NCBI GenBank assembly: GCA_015680685.1
Contig: MNCI01008287.1
Location: 205,714 to 244,342, forward strand
DNA from: Gnetum montanum
Taxonomy: Eukaryota; Streptophyta; Gnetopsida; Gnetales; Gnetaceae
Direction: 5' to 3'
Length of the DNA stretch: 38,629 bases
A model generated the notes under the pieces. The model saw nothing but the letters and a program-made list of their open reading frames with translations, did not search any database and was not told the DNA's origin. Shown piece after piece: positions 1 through 11,445 of this stretch; the first letter of the stretch is position 1; every line of letters begins with the position of its first letter. Position numbers and translations under genes: made by a program.

Positions 1-1011
1 TTACACACACGTAATCGTTACATTTCTCACAACCGCACGCTGCAACAACACATACACATACTCACATTAACTACTGAGTTTATTTGGAGGTATCTGGGCC
101 TTGGTGTTGCCAGAGACCAGCAGGCACCTAAATCCTGTTCGAGGACACTCGTTGGTGGTCGCATCCCAAACGGTCGCCAACACTATGATGTCCTTTGCTA
201 TCCCTTTGTTCATGGTGGTGGGTCTTTCTTGATCACTTATGTCCTTTATTTTGACTTGCTGAATGGTCCCTTTAATTATTCTGGTCCTATTGGTCACCTC
301 CATCATAGTCGTGCCCCCTATGATTGTGATCAGAGCCAAAAAAAGAAGATGATGATGAAGGTGAAGAGGAAGGAAGACTAGCACCATCATGATGCCTGCT
401 ACCCCCTTTCTGGTGATCATGACCATGATCACAATCTTGTTTATTATTCACATCTGTACACTAACTCTCCTACTTGGATACTCCTTTGTCATGGGATCCA
501 TTCTTGCCAGAACTAGGATTGTGGATCATGGATTGTAGGTTTTGGTTTTGACCTCCTTCACTGAAGTCAAAAAGTGGAATTTCATTGAATGGAAAACCCC
601 CAAAGAAGGGTTCTCCATCATCTTTTTGATCTAGTCAGAATGGAAAGTCATTGTCCACTTTCCCTTTGCAAATTCATGGCATTGTTCTAGCTATCAATCC
701 CTAAGATGTTGTGCCTTAGTGGGATGATAATCCTTGGTGTCACTATCCTGCATTATGTACACATCATGAAGTCCGTAAAGACCTAATCGTATAAGCATTT
801 GTTGGAGCATTGTAGGAACAAATTAATCGGGCGACAACATGATGTTGCCCTCTATGTCGCACTATCGTAGCTATTCATCTTAGTGTAGGATGAAGATGAA
901 GTTGGATATGTACTCATCAAGATGAGCATATCCCACTTTGTACTGTTGAGGTACCTACTGATGTACTCCATCAAACTTGAACAGAGAATCACTCCTATGA
1001 GAAGAAGAAAT
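1..1011 (-). pseudogene. Gag N-terminal part of gypsy element E (runs off left edge)
   Basis: This is the beginning of the capsid polyprotein of a Ty3/gypsy element whose remainder lies outside the window. The reverse strand starts with a Ser-Ser-Ser-His stretch near 1011, matching the Gag starts of A (14910) and C (36610). The start codon itself is degraded, reading ATT where A and C have ATG. It continues through an Asp/Glu-rich stretch ending in a conserved EGNIML motif, then a Ser-rich run and His/Asp/Arg-rich low-complexity sequence at about 300-430. In-frame stops replace Gln codons and the frame shifts several times, so it is not translatable. The 5' leader (1012-1152), PBS and LTR follow in the expected order. 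Family assignment rests on side-by-side similarity with A and C; the exact left limit is unknown. Confidence 0.75.
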
Positions 1012-1152
1012 CTTATGTTAGGAAATAAAAATGCAATGTGCTTTTAGAAATTATTGTAGTTATTTTAAAGTATGATATGACTCTAGGGTTCATTCGAATA
1101 GTTTTGAATAATTTCCACGAAATCCTATATAGCACATACAACAACTAAAAGA

Positions 1153-1170
1153 TCCTTGGAAATGGTGCGA
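1153..1170 (-). other. Primer binding site of element E (tRNA-Asp type)
   Basis: The reverse strand reads TCGCACCATTTCCAAGGA, one base away from the LTR end. It differs at one base from the B site (19201-19218) and resembles the 3' end complement of plant tRNA-Asp, with changes mostly of G-to-A type. It marks the adjoining LTR as the 5' LTR of a minus-strand element. Confidence 0.75.
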
Positions 1171-1171
1171 A

Positions 1172-2020
1172 TGATGAGAGGCTAGGTACCTCTACACCCA
1201 ACCATGTGAATCACAAGCATTCACACATGATCTGGTCAAACTCCACAAGCCTTAAGTCCTTAAGCACACTAGTTGAAGGAAGTGAAATCTAATCGGAATG
1301 ATTGTTGTCTTCTTAGTTCCACTTGTGTGGTACAAGTATATGGTTAAGTGCAACTGAGGTATATGATTTTTATCATTTTATATTTTTTAAGTTTAACCTC
1401 CTAGAACAAGAATGAGAGGTAGAGTAAATTAAGATCTAATTAATCTACTTCCTAGATAGCCTAACACAAGTACCTATTTCCACTCTTCGAACACATCCTG
1501 AATGCTTATAATGCTGTTGGGTCACCAAATGTTAAGCATTTCTGGGTTACCAAGTGCTACACATATGCTCGAAGTGGTCATGCTTGTCTTCATTAATAAC
1601 TAGAAATTAATTACTTAATTAAAGTGCATTAAGGTAGAGTGCATGAATATTAAATGCATTAAAGGAAACATTAATCTATTCTCAATGTTGCAAGGATGAT
1701 CAAAAGGGCTCATCTTTATTTCTATCACATTGCTATGCTCAAGTATATTAGTGCTTAAATAAAGGTTTGTACACACTTGGACTCCTACTGCAGGCACTCA
1801 GAAATATTCTAATTCTTGAATGTCTAAACTACAAGAACTTCATTACTCTATGCAAAAACTATATCAAAATCGCATGTCCAAGCACTATATTTATAGGCTA
1901 GCATATACCCTGCAATATTGGATATTCGAATCGCATCTTGGGGTTTGATATTGGGTATTTGATAACGAGGCTTCAATATTGGATATTCAATATTAGAGCA
2001 TGTCAAAATACAGTTCATTA
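1172..2020 (-). repeat. 5' LTR of element E
   Basis: An 849-bp long terminal repeat, homologous over its U5/R part to the LTRs at 2868-3711 and 15084-15948 and in reverse to 18304-19199. Its left end is TGATGAG next to the primer site. Its right end is TTCATTA, a decayed form of the family end ATTCATCA. A TATA box lies at 1888-1897. The U3 part beyond it (1898-2020) is unlike that of A, B or D and holds repeated AATATTGGATATTC units. The partner 3' LTR is outside the window. Confidence 0.8.
1888..1897 (-). promoter_or_regulatory. TATA box of LTR E
   Basis: The reverse strand reads CCTATAAATA, the same core found at the same place in every LTR of this family in the window. It sits about 125 bp inside the U3 end. 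Confidence 0.65.
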
Positions 2021-2867
2021 GGTTTGATTCCACTTAGCAACATTGTATGACAAATTTTTAAAAAAGTCTATAAAAGGAATTTTAAAATTGGTTTGATAAA
2101 TCCAAGCTAATAAGCCATACTATGAAGCTTTGGGAGAGCATCATAGAGCAATGTGTTAAACTTGAATCAATTGTGTTAGAAAATCAATTTGGATTTATGT
2201 CAGGGAGATCTACTATAGAGGCTATTTTCTTGATACGATAATTTATGAAGAAATTTAGAAAACATTGAAAAAATCTATATATGATCCTCATTGACTTGTA
2301 AAAAGCATATGATGAAGTGCCTACATATATTATTTGGTGGGCCTTTTAGAACAAAAACATCCTTGATATATATATTAAAGTGATTTAAGACATGTATGAA
2401 GGAGCTACTACTAAAAGTAGAATAACTTGTGAAATAACATCTAATTTTCCAATCACAGTAGATCTACATCAAGGGTTTGCACTTACCTGATACTTATTTT
2501 TCATTATTATGGATGAATTAATAAAGAAAATATGAGATGAAATCCCTTGGTGTATGATATTTATAGATGATATACTGATGGTGGATATAACTCAAGAAAG
2601 TTTTGCTTCTAAAATGAAGAAGTGAAGATATGCTCTAGAATCAAAAGCCTTAAAAATTATTAGAAATAAGATAGAATATATAGAATACAATTTTAATAAT
2701 AACATAATAGTGGTGAAATAGAAGTGATAATTCAAGGCTAAAAAGTCCCTTAGTACAAATAGTTCTACTACCTAGTATCAATCTTTTAATAAGATGGCGA
2801 AATTAATAAAGATATAAAAAATAGAATTGAGATAGGGTGGTCAAAATAGAAATGGGCTAGTGGTGTT
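2021..2867 (+). pseudogene. RTE-type LINE, reverse transcriptase part (piece 1 of 3)
   Basis: Reverse transcriptase of a non-LTR retrotransposon that copies its RNA at a nicked target site. Clear homology starts by about 2050. Motifs in order are SHTMKLWE (near 2115), ENQFGFMSGRST (near 2180), KAYDEVP (near 2305), MYEGATT (near 2393), the LHQG turn (near 2467) and FIDDI (near 2560). The last is the catalytic YxDD-equivalent with both Asp kept. The piece ends near 2850 with an NKDIKNRIEIGWSK stretch and WASGV. This motif set matches plant RTE-clade LINEs. Several in-frame stops make it a pseudogene. The frame breaks at the LTR of A and resumes at 15954. Its 5' part is missing at the E LTR, which suggests that E also landed in this LINE. 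Confidence 0.85.
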
Positions 2868-3711
2868 TAATGAGCAACAAGTACCCCTTATGTCCAACCA
2901 TACGAATCACTATGCATTCACACACGATCCAGTCAAATTCCATGAACTTATAGCCTTCTAAGCACATAGGTCTCTAGGAAGTGACACTAATTGTTGGAAT
3001 TGTTATCTTCCCAATTACACCTATGAAATGCAAATGTATGGTTAGGTGCAACTAAGTCATATGATTTTTATCATTTTTACATTTCATGTTTTAAGTCATC
3101 TAAGGATAAAAAAGAATGAATAAAATAAGATAATTAAATTACTAACTTAATCTAACTGGCTACACCTAACTAATCTTAACATAAGCATCCATTTCCACTT
3201 GCCATACACATCCTAAACACATTTAACACTATTGGGTTACCAAATGTTAAGCATTATTGGGATTACCGAGTGTCAAGCGTATGCTCAAAGTGGTCATACT
3301 TATGTGCTTAATTAATCACTATTTAGTCTAGCTTAATTACTTAAAGCATTACATGAAATTACATAAAACATTAAATGCATAAAATAAATAATTAATCTAT
3401 TTCAAAGTGTTGCAAGGTTTATTAAAAATATTGTCTTTATTGCCACACATATTGTTATCCTTAGGTACAATAGTGCTCAAATAAAGATCTGTACACTCTT
3501 AACTCCTACTATGGATACTTAGAAAAATATTTTAACTTTCAAATGACAAAACTGCAAGAGCTTCTACAACTATGACAAGCTATGCCATAAACATGGTGGA
3601 TGAATGTGTATTTATAGGCGAAAATAGACACTATGTTGATGGGCCCACGTTAATGAATCAAATCATGTGTCGATAGGGCCCAATCAATGCAACTAATTTA
3701 TGATTCATCAT
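2868..3711 (-). repeat. 3' LTR of element A
   Basis: An 844-bp LTR colinear with 15084-15948, differing at many positions and small indels, so the insertion is old. The left terminal TG has decayed to TA; the right end is the intact ATTCATCA. Shared landmarks include the CTCTAGGAAGTGACA segment near 2972 and the paired TTACCAAATG and ATTACCGAGT boxes near 3240-3270. A TATA box lies at 3609-3618, leaving a short U3 of about 95 bp. Confidence 0.9.
3609..3618 (-). promoter_or_regulatory. TATA box of 3' LTR A
   Basis: The reverse strand reads CCTATAAATA at the family-conserved position between U3 and R. Confidence 0.6.
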
Positions 3712-3720
3712 GCCCCCATG
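3712..3720 (-). other. Polypurine tract of element A
   Basis: On the reverse strand ATGGGGGCA abuts the TGATGAATC start of the 3' LTR, the usual place for the plus-strand DNA primer of LTR elements. Element B has GTGGAAATA in the same place (27829-27837). Confidence 0.6.
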
Positions 3721-3867
3721 ACTAAATGAAAACTCAATCTCAAGTTCTTTACAAATTTGGGAAGATATGGAATTATTGGCTGATGACAGACATGATAAAC
3801 ACAAACAAACACCAAGTGCTCGAGTGTATGGATATATAATCATTACAAAAAATTTTGGTGTTTAGAA

Positions 3868-6804
3868 CTACAAAATTGAACACCAAGACAAAATTAACAA
3901 ATAAAACCCCTTTTGATGATGTAAAGATGATGAAGAAGATTAAATAGTCCCAGGTGATGGAGGCTCTTGAGGTCTTGAAGGACCTTCGCTTGATTTAGGC
4001 ACATGTGGTGGCTGAGGCTATTGTGGTTATGTTATTGTAGTTACAACTTCTAGTGGAAGATGAAAAGCATCCAAAAATGCTTTCATCTTCTCCTCCATAC
4101 TATTGGAATTATGCATGGTCCATGCAGCTTCATCAATGTTAATTAGAATGGGCACATCCTAAGGACATGGCATTGTTGGAAATAACTTCTTGACATTTAT
4201 AAACCAGGCAGCAAATTTTTTACGTTTGATGTTGAATACCTTAATCTCATTTTGTAGTTCTTGGTATCATTCATTCTTTTGGCTAGGTTCTTAGCAGTTA
4301 ATCTTTGATCAGTGAATCTTACCCTAAGAACTTCAAGTTTAGTGTTTGCAGTCTCAAGCTTTTGCTTGGTTTTCTTGCGGTGCTTGAAATTTGCCTCATA
4401 TAGCAAGTATAAGCTAGCTACCTATTTCTCTAATTCTAACCATGGTTGTCCAGTAGTCAGCATTACTAGGTTTTCATATCAAAGATTTGCAAGCTCTATG
4501 TATTCTATTATCTCTTCAATCTACAACTCGTTCATGTGGATCTCTACTTTGTTGTAGGCATCTATCCCATCAATGATAGGTTGCCACACCTCTTTTCCTT
4601 ACTAGAGTTTCTAAAGGATCTCATTTACTTTTTCCTTAGCTATCTAGATGTGTGTTTTATTAACTTCCTTTTGTAGGTCAACCTGATCATCGTAGTGGTT
4701 CTTAACTCTTTCAAATTTAAGAGCCTCATTCTTCTAGACAATAATCTCAATTGTATTTTTTTGGCATAAGGAATGGACTTCCTCCATAGAGAGATTTCTA
4801 TTTTTTATTGCTAATCTCCTAAGCTCAATGTTTACCCTAGCTAGCTACTCCTACTATTGATGGATGAATTCTTGCATTTGCTATTTCTACACAACAACAT
4901 TTTGTAGGCGATTAATTCTGTATGGTTAGCATTTCATTCTCTAGGTGCACTTGGACCAAGTCCTTCTAAATTGAATATGTCTTGGCCTCATCTACAAACT
5001 GGTCAAAGAAGATCATTACCATCCCCACCTCAACTTGTTTAAGTTTATCTTGAAGTTATTAAAAAGCTTCATCTCTTGTTAATGCAGGGTTGAGGAGTGT
5101 GGGATCAATAAGGCAGGCTCTTAATTTAGTAACCTTAGGGACCAAGCATTGGTCTTGTGCTTGAGCCATTTCGAGTTACCCTTTCAGAATGATGCATTTG
5201 CCCTTTGCTTCAAGAATCTCCAATTGGGTTGTGGTGATGTTATCCAAAAAAATCAAAGGTATTTGGAATTAATTGCCCAGTCTCCACTAGTTGGTCTAGC
5301 AACTCCTCATGCTAGGCTACACTCAGTCTTTTGCTAATAGTTTTTGCATATGTCTACACATCTCTAAGTGTAGAAACATATAATATAGATGTTGCAGGTG
5401 TGTTTTGGGATTTGGTAATTAGATCATCAACCACTTCTGCTACTATATCTTTCCCTTGGTGCTACATTACCAAGATAGTTGCCTCTTCACCCTTCTCCAA
5501 GCACATTGAAAAGGTAGTAACATTCCAAAGATTTCTGAAAATTGTTATTATTACAAAAGAGACATCATTACGTCTTGGGCACTTAGATTTGACCTTGCAG
5601 GTAGCTGCGTTCTTTGGGTTGAGAATATTGGCCCACCTACCTCCATTTGATTGATTTTTTAAGCCACTTCATTGAGTTGACTCATAGAATGGTATACAAA
5701 TGGATCCCTACCACTTATTTTTGCTTGCTACTCCTGCTCATGTAAGAGTTACTCTTGGATTTTGTGTAGGCACTCCATGGCAATGTGAGATTTCGATGTT
5801 ATTTTGTGAGTGGGTGGTGGAGGTGGTAATTGCTTCTCCTCTTCTTTAGACACATCAAGGGTATTGTATTTCATCATTTTAGATAAGGAGGCAATGGGAG
5901 TATCCTTGATTATGTCATTTTCATAGCAGACTATCCCTACCCTTTTATAGAGTTTTCTAATAAGGCATTGAAAGGGTGGGGTTTTTCTTCCACGTTCATT
6001 TTCCTTGAAGTGCTTTTCCATCTCTAGATATATTAGTTGTGGAATATTTATAGGGAATTTCCTACTTAAAGCAACACATGCATTTTAGGAGAAAGTAGTC
6101 ACCTTGCTTGGCCTCACTGTCAGATTGAGGTGATAAGCTACTATCTTGAAGTATATGCACTCTTCCAGTGTGAGCATGCCAAACTCCTTATGGTTAACCC
6201 CATAACATTGTTGAGTCCACTCCCTTTTTACCTATGGATCTACTTACATGAAGATCTCTGCCAGATAGGTTCTAGCATGAGGTAGACCAAGAGCTTGCAT
6301 AATAACTTCTTCCAAGTAGGACACCTAAATGTCCTTGATTCTGACAATGGATCCTACCTTTTGGTTGTTTTAGAAGAGATATGTCTCTCCCATGTACCAC
6401 TCCCCACTGAAAGTGATGATTGGCCACATGGGAGATTTTTTCAACTATGTATTGAATTCTTGTGGAGCATGTTCTAAGAATGGTCCAAAGTTTGATTCTT
6501 AGAGAACTGAGCATTGCACATCATGAGGCTGTTTGATCATATCAAGGTAGGCTTATGTCACTGTGACATCAAGTCTTGGTAAAGGCCCTAGTACCTCTCC
6601 TCTTTGAGATTGTTCTATTGCAGCATCTTCTTTAGGAATCTATTAGATAGATTCCACTTTGGGCTTCTTTTTGCATAGGTTTCGTTGCATGAGTTTCTGC
6701 TACTTGTTCATAGTCTCTTTCTTGCTATTTCCCTCTAGTTCTAGGTCATTTGTCCCTTTGTTGGAATGGTCCTCTTCTTACGGTTGTTTCGATCTTGGTG
6801 CCAT
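3868..6804 (-). pseudogene. Additional sense-strand gene after integrase: globular N-domain plus coiled-coil protein
   Basis: The function is not known. A single frame, interrupted by stops but not shifted, runs from ATG at 6804 to about 5700 and continues with shifts to 3868, about 970 codons. First comes a basic, charged start (about 60 residues). Then, at roughly 6600-5860, a globular region with GEWYMGETYLF, ALGLPHARTYL, an EECIYFKIVAYHL helix and KTPPFQCLIRKLYKRVGI. Next is a five-Pro run near 5815, then a long Glu/Lys/Gln-rich coiled coil (about 5750-4200), and a C-end with AAWFIN and DVPIL. The first part resembles the pattern of the putative plant transposon protein domain of some gypsy ORFs (inference from memory). 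I see no signal peptide or membrane segment, so an envelope role is not supported. Nearly all stops fall at Gln or Trp positions. Element B carries a shorter homologue (26450-27697). Confidence 0.7.
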
Positions 6805-8019
6805 CTATAATCACAACATGACCAAGGATTAGCATTTAATGTAAAACTCAAAACAATTGGGATACCTTATCTCTTTGGGAAAGTTACACTTGGCTAAGTT
6901 GTGATCATGGTGGATTTGATCATTTCAATTATTATTTTATTCTTTAATTTAATATTAATAAGTAATTTTAGGTTTACCAGAGTTTTTTGGAAGGGTTGAA
7001 CTCTTAAAAATTGATGGTTTAGTATTATTTTATTCATTAGCTCTTTGGGGGAGTTACAAAAATTTTAAAAATTTTAGTTAGAAACCTTAAGGTTTGTGGC
7101 CCCCACAACTAAGAGCTTACCTTCAATAGCTACAAGGTTGAAGAACAGAGTGATTTGGACAAATGGTGTGAAAGTTGTGAGCTTTGAAAAACTGCAAAAG
7201 CTTCCCACTCATTTTGAAGCAAATGATAAAAAATTTCAAAGTGTTGGGTAGTATTTATAGAATTTTTGTGCTAAATCAATGAGGCGTAGTCGATGTAGCT
7301 ATTGACCACCATTGACCAAGTTAAAATTCAAAAAATATAAGGAGTTTTTGAATGAAATTTGAGTCAAATGAAAGCTTAAAAAGCCTTGAACATGATGAAA
7401 ATATTAGAAGAGGGTTTTGAAGTTTAGAAAATTGAGAAATAATTAAAGAATGAGATTTGATGAAGAAAATGCCTTAAGGAGCACATAGTTGGATGCACGA
7501 TGGAGTGCATGGAAGATTTGATTATAGCAACATCTAAGGGTAAGGAACTAAATTAACCAAATCATGAGATATGCAACTAGGTCCTCCCCATAGTAACACA
7601 TGCCCTTTTTGCCCTTGCATAACCCCAACTAGGGAGTCCATGGGCCCCATAGTTGATTAATGGTTACGAAAAGTTAAGGACCAAACCTAGAGAATCTATT
7701 TAATTATTTCAATACATGAAACTAAGACATTGGATGAAAGCATAGACAATCGGTAGTGAGGTAAGTTATGGAAGGTGGATGATATAAAGAGTGGAATAGA
7801 GTTCCCAATCCTGGTCACATGAAGTCCCTTATGGAATTCGTGGTTAAATAATCCAATAGAGTTCAACCTTAGTCTAGATCAAAACCAACCACTTTCAATA
7901 ACTTCACATTTCCACTCTAGGACCAATCCACCTCCTTGAGACACAAGAATGCTTCCACAGACAATCATTGTTTCTTATTTGAAAAGAAAAGAGAAGTAGG
8001 AAGTGAGAAAGGATCGTAG
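6805..8019 (-). other. Non-coding stretch of A upstream of the additional gene, with TATA-like box
   Basis: No reading frame is convincing here. On the sense (reverse) strand a CTATAAATAC box lies at 7260-7251, about 450 bp before the ATG of the additional gene. An imperfect direct repeat, sense TGTAAC followed by CCCAAAGAG, occurs at 6871-6887 and 7041-7057. These features could be an internal promoter and leader for the downstream gene, or remnants of a small inserted element. I found no counterpart in B for this part. Confidence 0.35.
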
Positions 8020-8585
8020 TTAGAGGCAACTTTTAGGCATGGGTAACATGTCTTTCTAGTCCCATTTCTAGTACTTGTAGCCCATGTATTTTGTTTAAGG
8101 GATGTGCTTTGAATTCCCATCATGTGTTTTTTTTTGAGCATTTTATATTTTTAAGGAATTTTTGATGGGAACCACACCATGGAAAGACTTATTGAACTTC
8201 TTGTTATTGGTTGACATGGAAGGGTAAGACATCCATGAAAACACATTTGCACACAAGCAAAGAGGCACAAAAAGTATTGAATCCCCTTGAAGTCACATCC
8301 TTTTCAAACCTTGAATCTTTCTCAAGCTTGGAAACTACCAAGGTCATAAGTTCATTAAGATTTTATTAATGAAAAGGGATCTTAGGTTTCTAAAACAAGG
8401 AAAATCATAGAGTTTGTGGATGGGTGGATGACATGGACTCATTACCTATTCCATAAAAAAGAAACTTTTTCTTGGTTATCAATCATTAAAACTCAAAAAT
8501 AGAAACTAGAAATGAGTAATAAAAAACATTAAGTATAAACCACCATTAGTAAACAACTATAGCATTACTATGTCCTATTGGAAAT
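8020..8585 (-). other. Conserved non-coding module of A between integrase and the additional gene
   Basis: On the sense strand this stretch shares blocks, in the same order, with 25807-26340 of element B. They are a CCATCCA-containing start, an AAGAATGAACTT-like block followed by a GATCATT/GACCTT segment, an AAGGGGATTC/AAAGGGATTT block, and a GAAAGACATGTTACCCATGC box (8036-8058, reverse). No open frame runs through it in either element, so conservation here may be regulatory or simply shared descent. Confidence 0.5.
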
Positions 8586-8800
8586 AAGGCCTTTTTAAAG
8601 AAAAAATCATGAGAAAATCACACCAAAATAAAGGAAAATATAAAATAAATTGTAAAATATTGAAGAAAAACAAAACATATGAATGATGTTGTCAAATAAA
8701 AATTGGAAAAATTAATAAAGTAAAAACAAAGAAAGTGTAAAATAAAAAGGTATAAAACAAAAAAGTAGAAAAACTAAGGAGCCACTCATATAGTTACCAT
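8586..8800 (-). other. U-rich tract of A (A-rich on plus strand)
   Basis: About 200 bp of almost pure A with interspersed G/T on the plus strand, so T-rich in the element's own RNA. It directly follows the integrase frame. Element B has a matching tract in the same place (25606-25806). Confidence 0.6.
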
Positions 8801-10130
8801 GGATGGCCATCTTCCCCATGACTAAGTTGTAAGGAGGAGATCCAAAAAATTGAGTGAGGTTGTCCATCTATTGAGGCATTTATTCCATTGGCTTGCTTGG
8901 GCTCATGAAAAGGTGTAACTTGTCATGTGTTGACCAGTTGTTTTTTGTTTTGGCTCTCAGGTTTATAAATTAACATGGTCCCAGAAGTAAAAGTTTCATG
9001 AATGATGTAATGCCCTTTCCACAACGTTTGGAACTTAGTTCATTGAGGTATGTGTGTGGGGTTCTAGTAGAGAACCTTATCTCTAGGTTGAAATTTGACT
9101 TTTCTTATTCTTAAGTCATGTTGTTGCTTACTAAATGCCTTGCGTACTTCATTCAAGGATAGGGCTACTAATTGATTTTCACCTAGCACATTTAGTTTGA
9201 TTAATCTTTCTTTTTGTGCTAGGCTAAAGTCAAGGTCAAGGTCACATGCTATTGAAAGTGTACATAGCTCAAATTGAATAGGAAGTGTTGGTAATTTTCT
9301 ATACACTAGCTCATAGGGAGAGTAGCCTATAGGAAGTTTCCATGTTGAGCAGTTGGCCCAAAGGGCATCATTGATTTTTGTGCTTCAATCACTTCTATAT
9401 TTGCTAACAGTTCTTGTTAAGATATCTATAATCTCCCTGTTAGTAATTTTTGCTTGACCATTGGCTTGGGGGGTGGTAGGGTGTTTTTAGTTTATGTTTG
9501 ACCCCTAAGTGTTTCATCAACTTGTGAAAGGTAGTGCCTATAAAATGGGTTATGTTGTTAGAAATTAGTGTACATGATACCCAAAACCTATTTACAATGT
9601 TTTGTTGAAAAAATCAAGCAATAGCAGATGATGTATAGTTGATGATAGCTACTGCTTCTACTCATTTTGTGTAGTAATCAATGACAATGATTATGTATGT
9701 CTTTCCATTTGACATGGCCATGATGGGACCCATGAAGTTGATGCCCCACATGTCAAAGGATTCTAGTGGTTAAATCCACTATTGAGGTCCCTCCATTCGA
9801 GTGGTCATCCCACCATCTCATTGACAACGTTTACAAGATCAGATGAATTGGTGGACATCCCTAAAAATTATTGGCCAATAATACCCTACCATCAAGATCC
9901 TAATGATCATGCATCTTCCAACATAGTGTTCCCCACAAGGACCCTCATGAGTGTCCTATAGAATGCGTAGTTAATTAGCATCAGGTACATACCAATGAAC
10001 CAGACCATCAGTGCCATGAAGCATTTGGCCTAATAAAGAAATTGTTATTTCTTCCTGTAGTCTAGATCTTATGGCATCTCTTGAGTGAGAAGATAAGTGA
10101 GGATTCTATCATACCACTTTGGTTCATTGG
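8801..10130 (-). pseudogene. Integrase of element A
   Basis: The enzyme that would insert the element's DNA copy. Read on the reverse strand, it shows the zinc-binding HHCC half with THEGPCGEHY near 9960-9930 and SCKRCQ near 9840-9823. The core contains WGINFMGP at about 9743, where the first catalytic Asp is Asn (codon 9739-9737). The second motif reads ISNN where ISDN is expected, so that Asp is also replaced. The C-terminal part (9306-9064) has the YRKLPTLPI and RDKVLYYNP motifs shared with B. Stops at Gln codons occur throughout. No chromodomain is recognisable before the U-rich tract. It is inactive by sequence. Confidence 0.85.
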
Positions 10131-10179
10131 ATACTTATTCATTTATTACACTTATAAAGAGGAGTTCATTAGGAAATTG

Positions 10180-11445
10180 ATTAGAGAGTGGGCTCTCTCC
10201 TCTTTGTTATCCCATCTTAACCAAGATAAGTGATCAGCATCCACATTCTTAATTCCATTTCAATCTACCATTGTAAGATTAAACTCTGCAAGATCACCAA
10301 CCACCATATGACATGGGGGCTTACTATTGGCTTGTTCATGAGGAAGTGAATGGCATTGTGGTTAGTGTGCACAAATACTTTGTATCCAAGCACATAGTAC
10401 CTAAAATTTTCTAGAGCGTATACCACTACCATTAGTTCTTTCTCTATTGTGATGTAATTTAGTTGTGCATCAACAATGCTTTGACCTGCGTAGTGGATGC
10501 AATATGGATATTTCTTGTTGTCCAAATGCATAAGCATGGCTCCTAAGGCATAATTTGATGTGTCTATCATTATATGAAATGGTATGGACCAGTCAAGTGG
10601 TCATAGAATTGGAGTCTGTATGAGCTTTTTCTTGAGGCTATGGAATGTATTTTTTCATTCATTGGTCTAGATGAATGGAGCATCTTTCTTTGTAAGCTTG
10701 ACCAATGGTTTTGCAATCTTAGAGAAATTTTCTATAAAACATTGGTAGTAGCCAATGTGTTTAAGGAATGAGCAAACATATTTAACAAATTCTAGTTGGT
10801 GAGTTATTCCTTGGATGACCCTTATCTTTTTAGGGTTCACCTTAATCCTTGCCTGAGAAATTTTGTGCCCTAGTACAATGCTCTCCCAGACCATTAGATG
10901 GCTCTTTTACCAATTGAGACAAAGATTTGTCTCCACACACCTTTTCAGCACTTGCCCCAAGGTGGTTTAAGGCTATCTCAAATGTGGAATCATAGGTGGA
11001 GAAGTTATCCATGAAGACTTCCACCCTGTAACCAATTTGTTGCTGAAAAATGGTTAAGACCAAGCACTGGAATGTTGCAGACCAAAAGGCATCTTTTGAT
11101 ACGCAAAATTCCCCTAGGAACTCATGAATGTTAGTTTGGCATGATCCTCTAGCATGATCTGGATTTGGTTATAGCCATTATAACCATCTAGAAAGCTATA
11201 ATAGCAATGCCTAGATATAGTGTCCAACACTTAATCCAGAAATGATAATGGAAAGTGATCTTTTAATGTTGCCATATTGAACAATTGGAAGTTGATGCAA
11301 ACCTGCCACTTGCCACCTTTCTTTAGCACAATCACGAGTGGGCTAACCCACTCACTATTCACAATGGGATAGATAAACCCCACCTTGATGAGTTGTTCAA
11401 TTTTCTCTTTAACAATTTGCTTCAATTTGGGATTCAACTGCTATT
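10180..11445 (-). pseudogene. Reverse transcriptase and RNase H of element A
   Basis: Copies the element RNA into DNA and degrades the RNA strand. In reading order: LNPKLKQIVKEKI and SEWVSPLVIVLKKGGKWQVC (11437-11290), then the active-site box near 11015 reading FMDNFSTY, so the second Asp of FMDD is Asn. The connection region with GHKISQARIKVNPKKIRVI follows (10894-10800). RNase H (10570-10265) has DTSNYALGAML, the TIEKEL glutamate, and HTNHNAI where the expected Asp is Asn. Frameshifts separate these blocks. RNase H is followed directly by integrase with no second RNase H, which argues against the Tat/Ogre branch. Confidence 0.9.

Noticed and set aside
1848-2033. Minus-strand frame in LTR E
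   Set aside because: It is LTR U3 repeat sequence around the TATA box, not a protein.
1172-3711. Treating LTRs 1172-2020 and 2868-3711 as a pair of one short element
   Set aside because: The primer site lies left of the first LTR, the polypurine tract lies right of the second, and LINE coding sequence separates them, so they belong to two different minus-strand elements.
3868-6804. Reading the additional gene as an envelope gene
   Set aside because: The position matches env-like genes of some plant gypsy elements, but I see no signal peptide, membrane segment or Cys-rich ectodomain; coiled coil dominates.
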